Positions 42,845 to 51,362 of a stretch of 64,000 bases of DNA are shown here, piece by piece. Every line of letters starts with the position of its first letter. Within the stretch, counting starts at the first letter, position 1. A program made the position numbers and the translations under genes. Origin of the DNA: UKL13-2 sp038206765 (GTDB lineage: Bacteria > Pseudomonadota > Gammaproteobacteria > Burkholderiales > Usitatibacteraceae); the NCBI GenBank assembly GCA_038206765.1, contig JBBRAM010000003.1:1-64000 (forward strand), written 5' to 3'. The notes under the pieces were generated by a model. That model was not told the origin of the DNA. It worked only from the letters and a program-made list of their open reading frames with translations, and ran no database searches.

Positions 42845-42872
42845 TGTCCAGCCCGCAACATCGGTGCGCTTT

Positions 42873-43622
42873 TTAAATCGTCGAAAGCTCCCGAAACTCC
42901 ATTGCTCGCCGTCGTGAGAGGGGAATCCGCAAATCATTTTTCATCAGCAATGTGAGTCCGCCAGAATCGGTCGGCGCGACGCTCTCAATAAATTGCAAAT
43001 TCACAATCTGCCGCCGATTTGCGCGGAAGAATTGGTTGGCATCTAGGCGATCTTCAAGTTGGTTGAGTGATCGGAGCATCAGCGGTCGCTGGGTTTGCAG
43101 GCCCGAAACGAAATACACCCTTGCGTAATTGCCTTCGGATTCAAACAACATGATATCGGCCAAGCTGACGAACCAACAGCGTTCGCCGTCTTTGATAAAA
43201 ATCTTATCGTTGCCGCGCTTGGGTTGAGGCGCCGCTAAATGCGAGCCAAATTGCCCTGCAGTGGGTTTTTTAAATTGCAAAAGCGCGCGATCTAGCGCGG
43301 CGCTAAGGCGTCCAGGTTCGATCGGCTTTTGCAGATAATCAAGCGCATTCACTTCAAAAGCTTTGACGGCGTAGGTGTCAAACGCTGTCGTGAAAATCAC
43401 CTCAGGCGCCAAATCGAGTTGCGCCAATAAATCAAAACCGGTGCCGCCGGGCATTTGAATATCGAGGAAAATAAGGTCAGGTTGCAAGCGCTCAATCACC
43501 TCCAATGCCTCGGCAATGTGCGCCGCCTCGCCGATGATTTCAACCTCTTGGTGCGCACTTAACAGCCTACGCAACTCCACGCGGGCGAGACGTTCGTCGT
43601 CGATGACGATAGCGCGAATCAT
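42873..43622 (-). CDS. LytTR-family response regulator
   Basis: A 249-residue regulator with a receiver domain (acidic D8-D9, phospho-acceptor D54 in FLDIQMP, Lys K99 in YLQKP) and a C-terminal LytTR DNA-binding domain (KIFIKDGERCWFVSLADIMLFESEGNYARVY and FFRANRRQIVNL). It is similar to AlgR/LytR. Its start overlaps the end of the sensor kinase by four bases, so they form a two-component pair. Confidence 0.93.
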   Translation of the reverse strand: MIRAIVIDDERLARVELRRLLSAHQEVEIIGEAAHIAEALEVIERLQPDLIFLDIQMPGGTGFDLLAQLDLAPEVIFTTAFDTYAVKAFEVNALDYLQKPIEPGRLSAALDRALLQFKKPTAGQFGSHLAAPQPKRGNDKIFIKDGERCWFVSLADIMLFESEGNYARVYFVSGLQTQRPLMLRSLNQLEDRLDANQFFRANRRQIVNLQFIESVAPTDSGGLTLLMKNDLRIPLSRRRAMEFRELSTI

Positions 43623-44704
43623 GCTTTTCGTTGGCTTTCGTAAGCTTTTCTATCAAGCGGCCATTGCATGGAAACCCGCACCCAGCCTTGTTCTTCACAG
43701 ATTTCAAGAGTTGCGGCGGGGTTCAGCAACAGTTGTAGTCGCTTTCGCGAATTTTCCAGTCCCAGCTGGGTGGAGTCGGCAAACGGCGCAATCGAGCCTT
43801 CGTTAGCGACCTCAATTTGTGCCATCCCGCCAATCTGCTTGGCACTGATAAGTATGGTGCTCCCGAGCGGGTTGCGCTCAACGCCGTATTTGACAGCATT
43901 CTCCACCAATGTTTGTAACGCCATTGGCGGGATTAAAATTTCAGTGAGGCCGCCGGCAATATTCATTTCTACCCGCAGGCGATCTTCAAAACGAATTTTT
44001 TCAATCGCCAAATACGCGTTTACGGCGTCCATTTCTTTGGCAAGTGAGACCGCACGAGTGCTATCCGCGCCCGATTGCAAAGCGTAGCGCATGATACCCG
44101 CGAGCTGGTCGATCATTTGGGCGGCGGCATTAGGGTTTTCAAAAATTAAGCCGCGAAGGCTATTGAGGCTGTTGAAAAAGAAATGCGGATTGACCTGCGC
44201 TTGCAGTGCACGAAGCTCGGCATCCTTTGCCAATACTTGCAGGCGCAACGCTTCTGCTTCAAATCGCTTCGCGCGGCGAGCAGAAATCATGAATGAATAG
44301 AGCGCCGTCCAACTTGCAAAAACAATCACCCAGCTAAAAATTGCGCCAGGAACCCATTCCCAATTCTTCGCCATGCCGACCGGCTGCACGATGCTAAAAA
44401 CGAGTCCGGCAATGATAGTTTGTACAACACCCAGCAACAAAACAGCGAGGCCGATTGGAACCCATGGCGGAAGGGTGTTGACCGCGAACCAACCACGCTC
44501 TTTTAAAATCAATCGCCAGCCGTGGGAAAGCGCAAGCCCGCTGATTGCAGTGAAGTTATAGATCACCGCCATCGTGCCATATCCTGATCTAGTGTACGAG
44601 CCCGACATCAGTGTCAATAATGTCGCGACAATGTACCAACCCGATAGCTGATAAACCCAGTAAATGCGGTCTTGCATCAGCGCTCTTTTCAGTGTTTGAA
44701 TCAT
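43619..44704 (-). CDS. LytS/YehU-type sensor histidine kinase
   Basis: A 361-residue inner-membrane kinase with about four spans in residues 15-142, then a His_kinase domain with phospho-acceptor H174 (QAQVNPHFFFNSLNSLRGL) and an ATP-binding region (LQTLVENAVKYGV). No periplasmic sensor domain is present, so it probably senses within the membrane. It is the partner of the following LytTR regulator. Its target genes are unknown; the adjacent hydrolase upstream on the same strand may be part of the transcript. Confidence 0.93.
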   Translation of the reverse strand: MIQTLKRALMQDRIYWVYQLSGWYIVATLLTLMSGSYTRSGYGTMAVIYNFTAISGLALSHGWRLILKERGWFAVNTLPPWVPIGLAVLLLGVVQTIIAGLVFSIVQPVGMAKNWEWVPGAIFSWVIVFASWTALYSFMISARRAKRFEAEALRLQVLAKDAELRALQAQVNPHFFFNSLNSLRGLIFENPNAAAQMIDQLAGIMRYALQSGADSTRAVSLAKEMDAVNAYLAIEKIRFEDRLRVEMNIAGGLTEILIPPMALQTLVENAVKYGVERNPLGSTILISAKQIGGMAQIEVANEGSIAPFADSTQLGLENSRKRLQLLLNPAATLEICEEQGWVRVSMQWPLDRKAYESQRKA

Positions 44705-44727
44705 TGGGCTTGGGAATAGTGAGTTAT

Positions 44728-45714
44728 TTACTTTATAAACTGTTCAATCCGCGCAAACATCCATGCAGGCTCATCCAACATGATGAAATGTTTGGCAGTA
44801 TCGGCGAGCTCGATCGTGACGCCGTTCAGCTTTTGGTACTGCAGTTTAAAGTTATTTTCGATATCGCTGCGTTTGGCGAAATCCTTGTAGGCGTACCAAG
44901 AACCGAGCACCAGTGTTGGCGTTTTGATAAGCGCGATATCTTGCCGTAAGTCAGTGGCAATCAAATCATGCATCGCGTTTACTACCGTGTTGCTATCCGA
45001 TTTGCTGCCCCAGGCCAGTACCCGTTCCAAATCTTCAGGTGCCGTCACCATGCCGGAAACGGAACGGCGTTGTCCTTCGGCGAACGTCTTGGCGTCTTGG
45101 CTTCTCATGCCGTCGCGCATTCTGGACGCCATGTTTTTGAGCTGTTCTGGCGTGATGTCGGGCATCTGAATTGCACCAAACGCAGGCAGCGAATCGATGA
45201 TGATCAGGCGGCCGAATTTATCGGCGTTGCTGATGCCCAGCTGCAAGGCTAAAAATCCACCCAGACTATGGCCGATGACGATCGGGCGAACCATTTTTTT
45301 CGCGTCTGCATACGCCATAATTTCCTTTGCAGCTGTCGCCAACAAGGGGGCTGCAATTGGCGCAACGCCGGCAAAACCCGCCAGCGTTAAAACATGGCAT
45401 TCATACTTGCCGTTGCTGCCACAAAAATGTTTCACGGTGCTGTTCCATACTTCGCCAGACGAAGCCAAACCGGGAATCAAAATTATTGGCGTGCCTTTCC
45501 CGGTGACTTGAACATTGAATGCCGTCGGTGCCGTTACTGCCGTGGCGGCATGGACGGTGGCGGTGATGGTGATGGTAAAAAATACTGAAGCAACAGCCAT
45601 GATCAGAACCGTAAGCCGCATGGCGAAGCGGAATCCAAACTGGAACGTGTTGCGAATGAGCGGTTGTGCGATGGTTGTGGCCGTATAAAGAACAAGAACG
45701 GGAACGGGTTGCAT
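44728..45714 (-). CDS. Alpha/beta hydrolase
   Basis: A 328-residue alpha/beta-hydrolase with oxyanion-loop IILIPGLASSG, nucleophile elbow GHSLGG (S150) and a late His (DTAKHFIMLDEP). A hydrophobic stretch at residues 33-55 followed by VHAAT suggests a signal peptide or anchor. The ATG at 45714 has an excellent GGAGG site; an internal ATG at 45621 would place the signal at the N terminus. It ends 23 bases before the kinase gene. The substrate is unknown. Confidence 0.85.
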   Translation of the reverse strand: MQPVPVLVLYTATTIAQPLIRNTFQFGFRFAMRLTVLIMAVASVFFTITITATVHAATAVTAPTAFNVQVTGKGTPIILIPGLASSGEVWNSTVKHFCGSNGKYECHVLTLAGFAGVAPIAAPLLATAAKEIMAYADAKKMVRPIVIGHSLGGFLALQLGISNADKFGRLIIIDSLPAFGAIQMPDITPEQLKNMASRMRDGMRSQDAKTFAEGQRRSVSGMVTAPEDLERVLAWGSKSDSNTVVNAMHDLIATDLRQDIALIKTPTLVLGSWYAYKDFAKRSDIENNFKLQYQKLNGVTIELADTAKHFIMLDEPAWMFARIEQFIK

Positions 45715-46020
45715 AAAGCCTCCATGAGTTGCGGTGGGGTTGCCGAGGATTGATTCGGTGCTTGATAGATCGAAGCTGAATATTAATGATGGCTATCGCC
45801 CATTCCAAGCCAATTGGGACGAATGGGTGGAAAGCGGGATGATTGGTCATTTTCGGTCTGGCGCGGCTGAATACGAGGCAGCAAAGCTATCCTCGGCCCT
45901 AACCCTAACAAGTCTGCAACTCATCATCGGCTCCAAGATAAAGGCATCCACCGTCGAAGCGCAAACAGGTCAGCCCAGTGGCATACTTGACAATAAATCG
46001 TTTATAAACGAATATAAGTC
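45715..46020. other. Intergenic region before the toxin-antitoxin pair
   Basis: No credible gene is seen in these 306 bases, although a frame spans 45734-46045. The 3' end holds the toxin-antitoxin promoter and operator. Confidence 0.6.
45987..46018 (+). promoter_or_regulatory. Promoter and palindromic operator of the toxin-antitoxin operon
   Basis: A perfect -35 (TTGACA, 45987-45992) is followed by a perfect 14-base palindrome TCGTTTATAAACGA (45998-46011) and an A/T-rich -10 region (46011-46018). The palindrome lies where RNA polymerase binds, the usual place for an antitoxin operator. The toxin ATG is at 46021, so the message has a very short or no leader. Confidence 0.75.
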
Positions 46021-46344
46021 ATGTACGAAATCCAACACTACTTAACACCCGACAGCGGGCAAGACTTATACGTCGAGTGGTTGGAAAAGCTGAAAGACAT
46101 CAAAGCCAAGATTGCCATCGTTCGGCGCGTTACACGAATTGAACAAGGTAATTTTGGCGACCACAAATTCTGTCGGGATGGCGTTTCCGAATTACGTATA
46201 GATGTCGGTGCTGAGTATCGTGTTTACTACGCGATTGCCGGTAAACACGTTGTTTTATTATTGTGCGGTGGTGACAAACGAAAGCAAGATGCAGACATTG
46301 CCCGCGCTTGTGGCTACTGGCAAAAATGGCAAAAGGAAAAGTGA
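46021..46344 (+). CDS. RelE/HigB-type toxin of a type II toxin-antitoxin system
   Basis: A 107-residue protein of the RelE/ParE superfamily, addiction-module killer subgroup: WLEKLKDIKAKIAIVRRVTRIEQGNFGDHK and a core GVSELRIDVGAEYRVYYA. Members usually are ribosome-dependent mRNA interferases or gyrase poisons. The toxin is first and the antitoxin second, the HigBA order. Its stop overlaps the antitoxin start by one base. Confidence 0.9.
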   Translation: MYEIQHYLTPDSGQDLYVEWLEKLKDIKAKIAIVRRVTRIEQGNFGDHKFCRDGVSELRIDVGAEYRVYYAIAGKHVVLLLCGGDKRKQDADIARACGYWQKWQKEK

Positions 46345-46664
46345 TGATGAAAAGTAGAGCCCATGACGACGCGATGGCGGAGCTTTATCGCAAAGACCCC
46401 GCGTTTGCCCGCCAAGTCATTAACAGCATCCTTGAAGATGAGAACGGCGATCAAGGGGAGCTCTTAATTGTGCTGCGCCAGATGGCTAAAGCATTCGGCG
46501 GCGTACAAGCGGTCGCCGAACAAGCGCATCTCAATCCCACTCAGCTATACCGCACACTGTCACCCGACGGCAACCCGGCATTGAGTAGTTTCTCGGCCAT
46601 TCTTAAAGCAATGGGCATGCGCCTTTCGGTGCAGCCCACGCATACGCCTGCTGCGCGCAGCTGA
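46344..46664 (+). CDS. HigA-like antitoxin (DNA-binding)
   Basis: A 106-residue protein with a helix-turn-helix in the C-terminal half (FGGVQAVAEQAHLNPTQLYRTLSPDGNP) typical of addiction-module antidotes. It should neutralise the upstream toxin and bind the palindrome in the promoter. I chose the ATG at 46344 after AAAGGA; the next codon is also ATG. Confidence 0.88.
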   Translation: MMKSRAHDDAMAELYRKDPAFARQVINSILEDENGDQGELLIVLRQMAKAFGGVQAVAEQAHLNPTQLYRTLSPDGNPALSSFSAILKAMGMRLSVQPTHTPAARS

Positions 46665-46997
46665 GGCCGTGAGATAGGTTCTGTCGCTAGGTCCAAAGGA
46701 TCGTGTTCTAATTGCGTCCTTGCCATGGTTTCACAATATGCAACCAGCAAGCCAAGGCTTATCGAACTCGTAGAATGAATTTGCGAGTTCGATAATTGGG
46801 ATGCCAAATGGAGCGGGGTGGTGAAAACAGCTAAGGTCGTGCTCCGTTATTTTCACTTGAAGTCTGAAACATCAAACGCTAGCACTAGCAGGGTATTAAA
46901 AGTACTTCCACTCTAAAAGTCCCGCCAGCACTAGGGTTTAGATTTTAAACATGCCAAGAGCGCCGCCAGTACTAGCCTTTAGCAAATCCTGACGCGG
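46665..46997. other. Intergenic region with clustered short repeats
   Basis: No gene is supported in these 333 bases. It holds three copies of a short element (CGCCAGCACTAGGGTTTA-like) at 46877-46893, 46923-46939 and 46964-46980. Confidence 0.6.
46877..46980. repeat. Cluster of three short intergenic repeats
   Basis: CGCTAGCACTAGCAGGG, CGCCAGCACTAGGGTTT and CGCCAGTACTAGCCTTT lie within about 100 bases. Related copies occur at 361-376, 53715-53731 and around 61023-61084, always between genes. This suggests a dispersed REP-like element or remnants of one. Confidence 0.55.
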
Positions 46998-47384
46998 CTA
47001 ACGCCGCTTTGTTTTCGGCATTTGCCCACTCGCTTGGGCTTCTTCTTCACGTTTGGTCAGGCGGCGTGGTTTTGGGCGGCTGGCTTTTTTAGCGGCCTCT
47101 TTGACTTTTTCTTCGCTCTTGCGCCATATGACTAGCAGTTTGCCGATATGCTGTATGGGCGCTGCGGAAAGCTGATCGCAAATCTCACCGAGCCATGTTT
47201 CGCGCTGTTCGCGATCATCGTTGAAGACCCGAATTTTGATCAATTCGTGGGCCATCAGCGTTCTTTCAATCTCAGCCAACACTTCTTGCGTGAGGCCATC
47301 GTTGCCGATCATGACAAGGGGTGACAGGGAATGTGCAGTGGCGCGGAACGACCGGCGCTCAGTGGGGGATAATATGATTTTCAT
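46998..47384 (-). CDS. yhbY: YhbY-family RNA-binding protein (CRM domain)
   Basis: A 128-residue protein with one CRM domain (LSPLVMIGNDGLTQEVLAEIERTLMAHELIKIRV) and a basic Lys/Arg-rich tail of about 40 residues. Family members associate with pre-50S ribosomes. It is divergent from rlmE, with 31 bases between, the standard arrangement. Confidence 0.94.
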   Translation of the reverse strand: MKIILSPTERRSFRATAHSLSPLVMIGNDGLTQEVLAEIERTLMAHELIKIRVFNDDREQRETWLGEICDQLSAAPIQHIGKLLVIWRKSEEKVKEAAKKASRPKPRRLTKREEEAQASGQMPKTKRR

Positions 47385-47415
47385 GTACAGATTATAAAGG
47401 TAAAAGGCACAGGCT

Positions 47416-48087
47416 ATGGCAAACGCCCGCCCAAAGAACAGTCGCGATTGGGTCCAGCGACATTTGAACGATCCTTTTGTGAAAAAGGCGCAGGAAGACG
47501 GCTATCGCTCGCGTGCCGTTTATAAATTGGAAGAAATCGATGCCAAACACGGTTATTTGAAGCCAGGCGCAGTCGTCGTTGACTTGGGCTCAGCCCCCGG
47601 TGGTTGGTCGCAATTGGCGATTAAAAAGGTCGGGCGCGGCTCTAAAGGCAACAAAGGCAAAGTCGTGGCGATTGATTTGCTGCCGATGGGGCCGATTCCG
47701 GGCGTCATTTTTATTGAGGCCGATTTTACCGACGAAGCCGGACTGCAAGCAGTGATTGCCGAGCTAGAAAACCAGCCTGTTGACCTTGTAATGTCCGATA
47801 TGTCACCCAATATGACCGGTATCCCCGTAACAGACCAAGCACGGTTGTTTAATTTGGGTGAGCTGGCAATGGATTTTGCAGTGAAATTTTTGCAACCAAA
47901 TGGCGTGTTTATCGTCAAAGTTTTTCAAGGCATTGGTTTTGAGCCTTATGTGAAGTTGCTCCGGCAAAACTTTCTGCATGTCTCGGCAAAAAAACCGGAT
48001 GCTTCACGCGATGAGAGTCGCGAAACGTATTTGGTGGCAAAAGGGCTAAAAGCTGCCGGCGGCGACATTGAAAAAGCCGTGGAATAG
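47416..48087 (+). CDS. rlmE: 23S rRNA 2'-O-methyltransferase RlmE (FtsJ/RrmJ)
   Basis: A 223-residue SAM-dependent enzyme that methylates U2552 of 23S rRNA. SAM-binding VVDLGSAPGGWSQ and the K-D-K-E catalytic pattern (YRSRAVYKLEE; SDMSPNMTG; FIVKVFQG; RDESRETY) are visible. Length is slightly longer than in E. coli. It is followed by ftsH as in E. coli. Confidence 0.96.
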   Translation: MANARPKNSRDWVQRHLNDPFVKKAQEDGYRSRAVYKLEEIDAKHGYLKPGAVVVDLGSAPGGWSQLAIKKVGRGSKGNKGKVVAIDLLPMGPIPGVIFIEADFTDEAGLQAVIAELENQPVDLVMSDMSPNMTGIPVTDQARLFNLGELAMDFAVKFLQPNGVFIVKVFQGIGFEPYVKLLRQNFLHVSAKKPDASRDESRETYLVAKGLKAAGGDIEKAVE

Positions 48088-48285
48088 CGTGACCGTTGGC
48101 TAATTTTGCTGTTCGCAATCTTGGCTCAATATCAAGATGTTTTTTGGGGTTTCGTGTAGGATGGAAATACTGTTTTTTAGAATGATTTTTGAAATGCTAT
48201 TGCCGACTCGCCTTGCATCACTTGATTAGCATTGCTGATTGATCGCAAATGGCAAAAAATACGCAGATTTTGTAAAGGAATATAA

Positions 48286-50244
48286 GTGAATAATTGGGCA
48301 AAAAATATTGGTGTTTGGTTGGTCATCGGCGTGGTGTTGATGCTGGCATTCATGAGCTTCTCAAAAGGCGACCGTCAAGCCAAGGTGATGACGTATTCCG
48401 CCATGATGCAGGAGGCTAAAAACGGCTCAATCGAACGCGTCCGCGACGAAGGCAATAAAACGATGCGCGTCTACACGAAAGATGCCGAATATGTTGTAGC
48501 CCTCCCGAACAATGTTTTTACGATCGACAATCTTGAAAAAGTTGGCGTCAAGGTAGAGGCAGATTTTCCGAAGAGTGAAAATATTCTCTACACAATCCTG
48601 ATTTCTTCATTTCCTGTTTTGCTCCTCATTGGCGTGTGGGTGTATTTCATGCGGCAAATGCAGGGCGGTGGCAAGGGCGGTGCATTTTCGTTTGGCAAAA
48701 GCCGCGCAAAAATGCTTGATGAAAACACCAACCCCATCACGTTCGCAGATGTGGCCGGCTGTGATGAGGCTAAAGAAGAAGTTTCAGAGTTGGTCGATTT
48801 CCTACGCGACCCATCCAAGTTTCAAAAACTGGGTGGCCGAATCCCGCGCGGCGTATTGATGGTGGGTAGCCCCGGAACGGGTAAAACGCTGCTGGCGCGC
48901 GCCATCGCAGGTGAAGCCAAAGTGCCGTTCTTCTCGATCTCAGGCTCTGATTTTGTAGAGATGTTTGTTGGTGTCGGTGCTGCACGCGTCCGCGATATGT
49001 TTGAGCAGGCCAAGAAAAGCTCGCCATGTATTATTTTTATCGATGAGATCGATGCCGTAGGCCGCCAGCGCGGTGCGGGCATGGGCGGTGGCAATGATGA
49101 GCGTGAACAAACGCTGAACCAATTGCTGGTTGAGATGGACGGTTTCGAAGCGACTGCCGGTGTGATCGTGGTTGCCGCAACCAACCGCCCGGACGTGCTT
49201 GATCCAGCGTTATTGCGCCCCGGCCGTTTTGATCGCCAGGTGGTCGTGCCGTTGCCCGATATCCGTGGACGCGAACAAATTTTGTTAGTGCATATGCGCA
49301 AAGTGCCGATTGCACCTGATGTTGAGGCATCTGTGATTGCGCGTGGCACGCCCGGTTATTCCGGTGCCGATTTGGCGAATTTGATTAACGAGGCCGCGTT
49401 GTTTGCTGCCCGCGTTAACAAACGTCTGGTTGAGATGGTTGACTTTGAAAAAGCCAAAGACAAAATCAATATGGGTGCTGAACGCAGATCAGCCGTCATG
49501 ACCGAAAAAGATAAACTTGAAACCGCTTACCATGAGGCTGGCCACGCGATCGTTGGCGCGTTGATGTCCAAGCATGATCCGTTGCATAAAGTGACGATCA
49601 TCCCGCGCGGTCGCGCATTGGGTGTCACGTTTTTCTTGCCGGAGGCCGATAAATATTCATATGACCGTGAAGGTCTTGAATGCAGCATTTGTGTGGCTCT
49701 CGGTGGCCGTATTGCGGAAGAAATTTTCCGTGGGATCATGACCACTGGTGCCTCGTCAGACATCAAGCAAGCCACCAACTTGGCGCGCCGTATGGTCACT
49801 GAATGGGGCATGTCGGATGAATTGGGCATGATTTCCTACGGCGACCAAGAGCAAGAAGTGTTTTTGGGTAAATCTTGGGGCTCACAAGGTCACAGCCATT
49901 CGGAAAGCACGCAGCAGCGCGTTGACACTGAGATGAAGCGCATCATCGACACCCAATACAAACGCGCTCGCCATATTTTGGAAACCAATCGCGATAAAGT
50001 TGAGGTGATGGTGAAAGCGTTGATGGAGTTTGAAACCATCGATGCCGATCAGATTAAAGACATCATGGAAGGCCGTGAGGTGCGCCCAACAAAAGTCTCA
50101 AGCGCAACGCCATCAAGCCCAAAATCAGGAGGTGATGGCAGCGGAAATGCGCCCGTAACGACTGCGGCCACGGCACCTGCACCCCCACCGATGGCAACCG
50201 ACAAACCAACCACCGAAACGCCAAAAACAGAAGCAGCGCCATAA
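48286..50244 (+). CDS. ftsH: ATP-dependent zinc metalloprotease FtsH
   Basis: A 652-residue inner-membrane AAA protease. Two spans (about 7-23 and 100-120), AAA domain with Walker A G194-T201 (GSPGTGKT) and second region of homology, then the zinc site H416-E-x-x-H420 (HEAGH). It degrades misfolded membrane proteins and LpxC/sigma-32-type substrates. It starts with GTG after AAAGGA. The C-terminal tail of about 45 residues is Pro/Ala/Thr-rich and probably disordered. Confidence 0.97.
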   Translation: MNNWAKNIGVWLVIGVVLMLAFMSFSKGDRQAKVMTYSAMMQEAKNGSIERVRDEGNKTMRVYTKDAEYVVALPNNVFTIDNLEKVGVKVEADFPKSENILYTILISSFPVLLLIGVWVYFMRQMQGGGKGGAFSFGKSRAKMLDENTNPITFADVAGCDEAKEEVSELVDFLRDPSKFQKLGGRIPRGVLMVGSPGTGKTLLARAIAGEAKVPFFSISGSDFVEMFVGVGAARVRDMFEQAKKSSPCIIFIDEIDAVGRQRGAGMGGGNDEREQTLNQLLVEMDGFEATAGVIVVAATNRPDVLDPALLRPGRFDRQVVVPLPDIRGREQILLVHMRKVPIAPDVEASVIARGTPGYSGADLANLINEAALFAARVNKRLVEMVDFEKAKDKINMGAERRSAVMTEKDKLETAYHEAGHAIVGALMSKHDPLHKVTIIPRGRALGVTFFLPEADKYSYDREGLECSICVALGGRIAEEIFRGIMTTGASSDIKQATNLARRMVTEWGMSDELGMISYGDQEQEVFLGKSWGSQGHSHSESTQQRVDTEMKRIIDTQYKRARHILETNRDKVEVMVKALMEFETIDADQIKDIMEGREVRPTKVSSATPSSPKSGGDGSGNAPVTTAATAPAPPPMATDKPTTETPKTEAAP

Positions 50245-50311
50245 GACTTTGCTTTTCATTCCTGAGCATGCAGTGCTCATGATTCAGGGAAGTAATGGCT
50301 TTTGATTTTCC

Positions 50312-50337
50312 AACGGGCGACATTTATGTCGCCCGTT
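50312..50337 (+). terminator. Hairpin terminator after ftsH
   Basis: AACGGGCGACAT and ATGTCGCCCGTT form a perfect 12-bp stem with a two-base loop, followed by TCATTTATG. The T run is weak, so it may act as an mRNA 3' end stabiliser as well as a terminator. The next gene, folP, begins 48 bases after it. Confidence 0.65.
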
Positions 50338-50385
50338 TCATTTATGCCGTTCTGATATGACCACACTTTTTTGTCTTTACTTTCT

Positions 50386-51213
50386 ATGTTGAGCACGCCA
50401 AATCTGCTGCATTTATCTTCCCCACTGATCATGGGCATCGTCAATATCACGCCGGATTCATTCTCAGATGGCGGGCGATTCCTGCAGCGGGATCGTGCAA
50501 TCAAACACGCGCGACAGTTGATCGGCGAGGGCGCAGATATGATTGATCTCGGCGGTGAATCAACCCGTCCCGGTGCGGCTGAGGTGGGCTTGCAAGAAGA
50601 GTGTGATCGTGTGTTGCCAGTGCTCGAAGCATTGTTGGCTGATGGCGTGCCGATTTCTATTGACACGCAAAAAGCAGCGGTCATGAGAGAAGCAATTAGT
50701 CTTGGCGCGGCGATGATTAATGATGTGAATGCGCTTCAAGCGCCAGGCGCTATTTCGGCTTGTGCAGATAGTAATGTGCATGTGTGTCTGATGCATAGGC
50801 AAGGCGCCCCCCGCACAATGCAGCAAGCGCCACAATATCAAGATGTGCTGTCGGAAGTGCACGATTTTCTGCTTGCGCGTGCGGACGCTTGTATTGCGGC
50901 AGGTGTCGCAAAAGAGTGCATTGTGATTGACCCCGGCTTTGGTTTTGGCAAAACGGTTCAGCATAATTTCAGGTTGCTGAACGAACTTCGGTACTTCACC
51001 GAGAGCGGATACGCAGTCCTCGCGGGGTTCTCACGAAAATCATCGTTGGGCGCTGTCACCGGCCGCGATGCCGATGATCGGCTCGCGGCTAGCCTCGCGG
51101 TGGCGCTCATTGCCATTCAAAACGGTGCAAAAATTATCCGCGTGCATGACGTCAAGGAAACCGTTGACGTGCTGAAGGTTTGGCAAGCCGTGCGTGAGTG
51201 TGGCGCAGCATAG
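50386..51213 (+). CDS. folP: Dihydropteroate synthase
   Basis: A 275-residue folate-pathway enzyme and target of sulfonamides. Pterin-site loops are visible: MGIVNITPDSFSDGG, DLGGESTRPGA, MINDVNAL and DPGFGFGKTVQHN. I chose the ATG at 50386; a TTG at 50371 opens the frame and no strong ribosome binding site distinguishes them. The glmM gene that often follows is absent. Confidence 0.95.
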   Translation: MLSTPNLLHLSSPLIMGIVNITPDSFSDGGRFLQRDRAIKHARQLIGEGADMIDLGGESTRPGAAEVGLQEECDRVLPVLEALLADGVPISIDTQKAAVMREAISLGAAMINDVNALQAPGAISACADSNVHVCLMHRQGAPRTMQQAPQYQDVLSEVHDFLLARADACIAAGVAKECIVIDPGFGFGKTVQHNFRLLNELRYFTESGYAVLAGFSRKSSLGAVTGRDADDRLAASLAVALIAIQNGAKIIRVHDVKETVDVLKVWQAVRECGAA

Positions 51214-51362
51214 ACACCTCAAAAATCGACTTCCGCAGAAACTTAAGATCGATCGTTTTAGCGGAAGCCCAGTCCGTCCCTGCGCCGCTCATAAAAAAGT
51301 GATTTAATAGTGTGTAGTTTAGTTTGACACTTCTTAGTTTGTCCATGTGAGGCACATGCGAA

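Noticed and set aside
45734..46045. Possible 103-residue gene before the toxin
   Set aside because: No family features; the frame runs through the toxin-antitoxin promoter and palindrome and into the toxin gene. Treated as chance.
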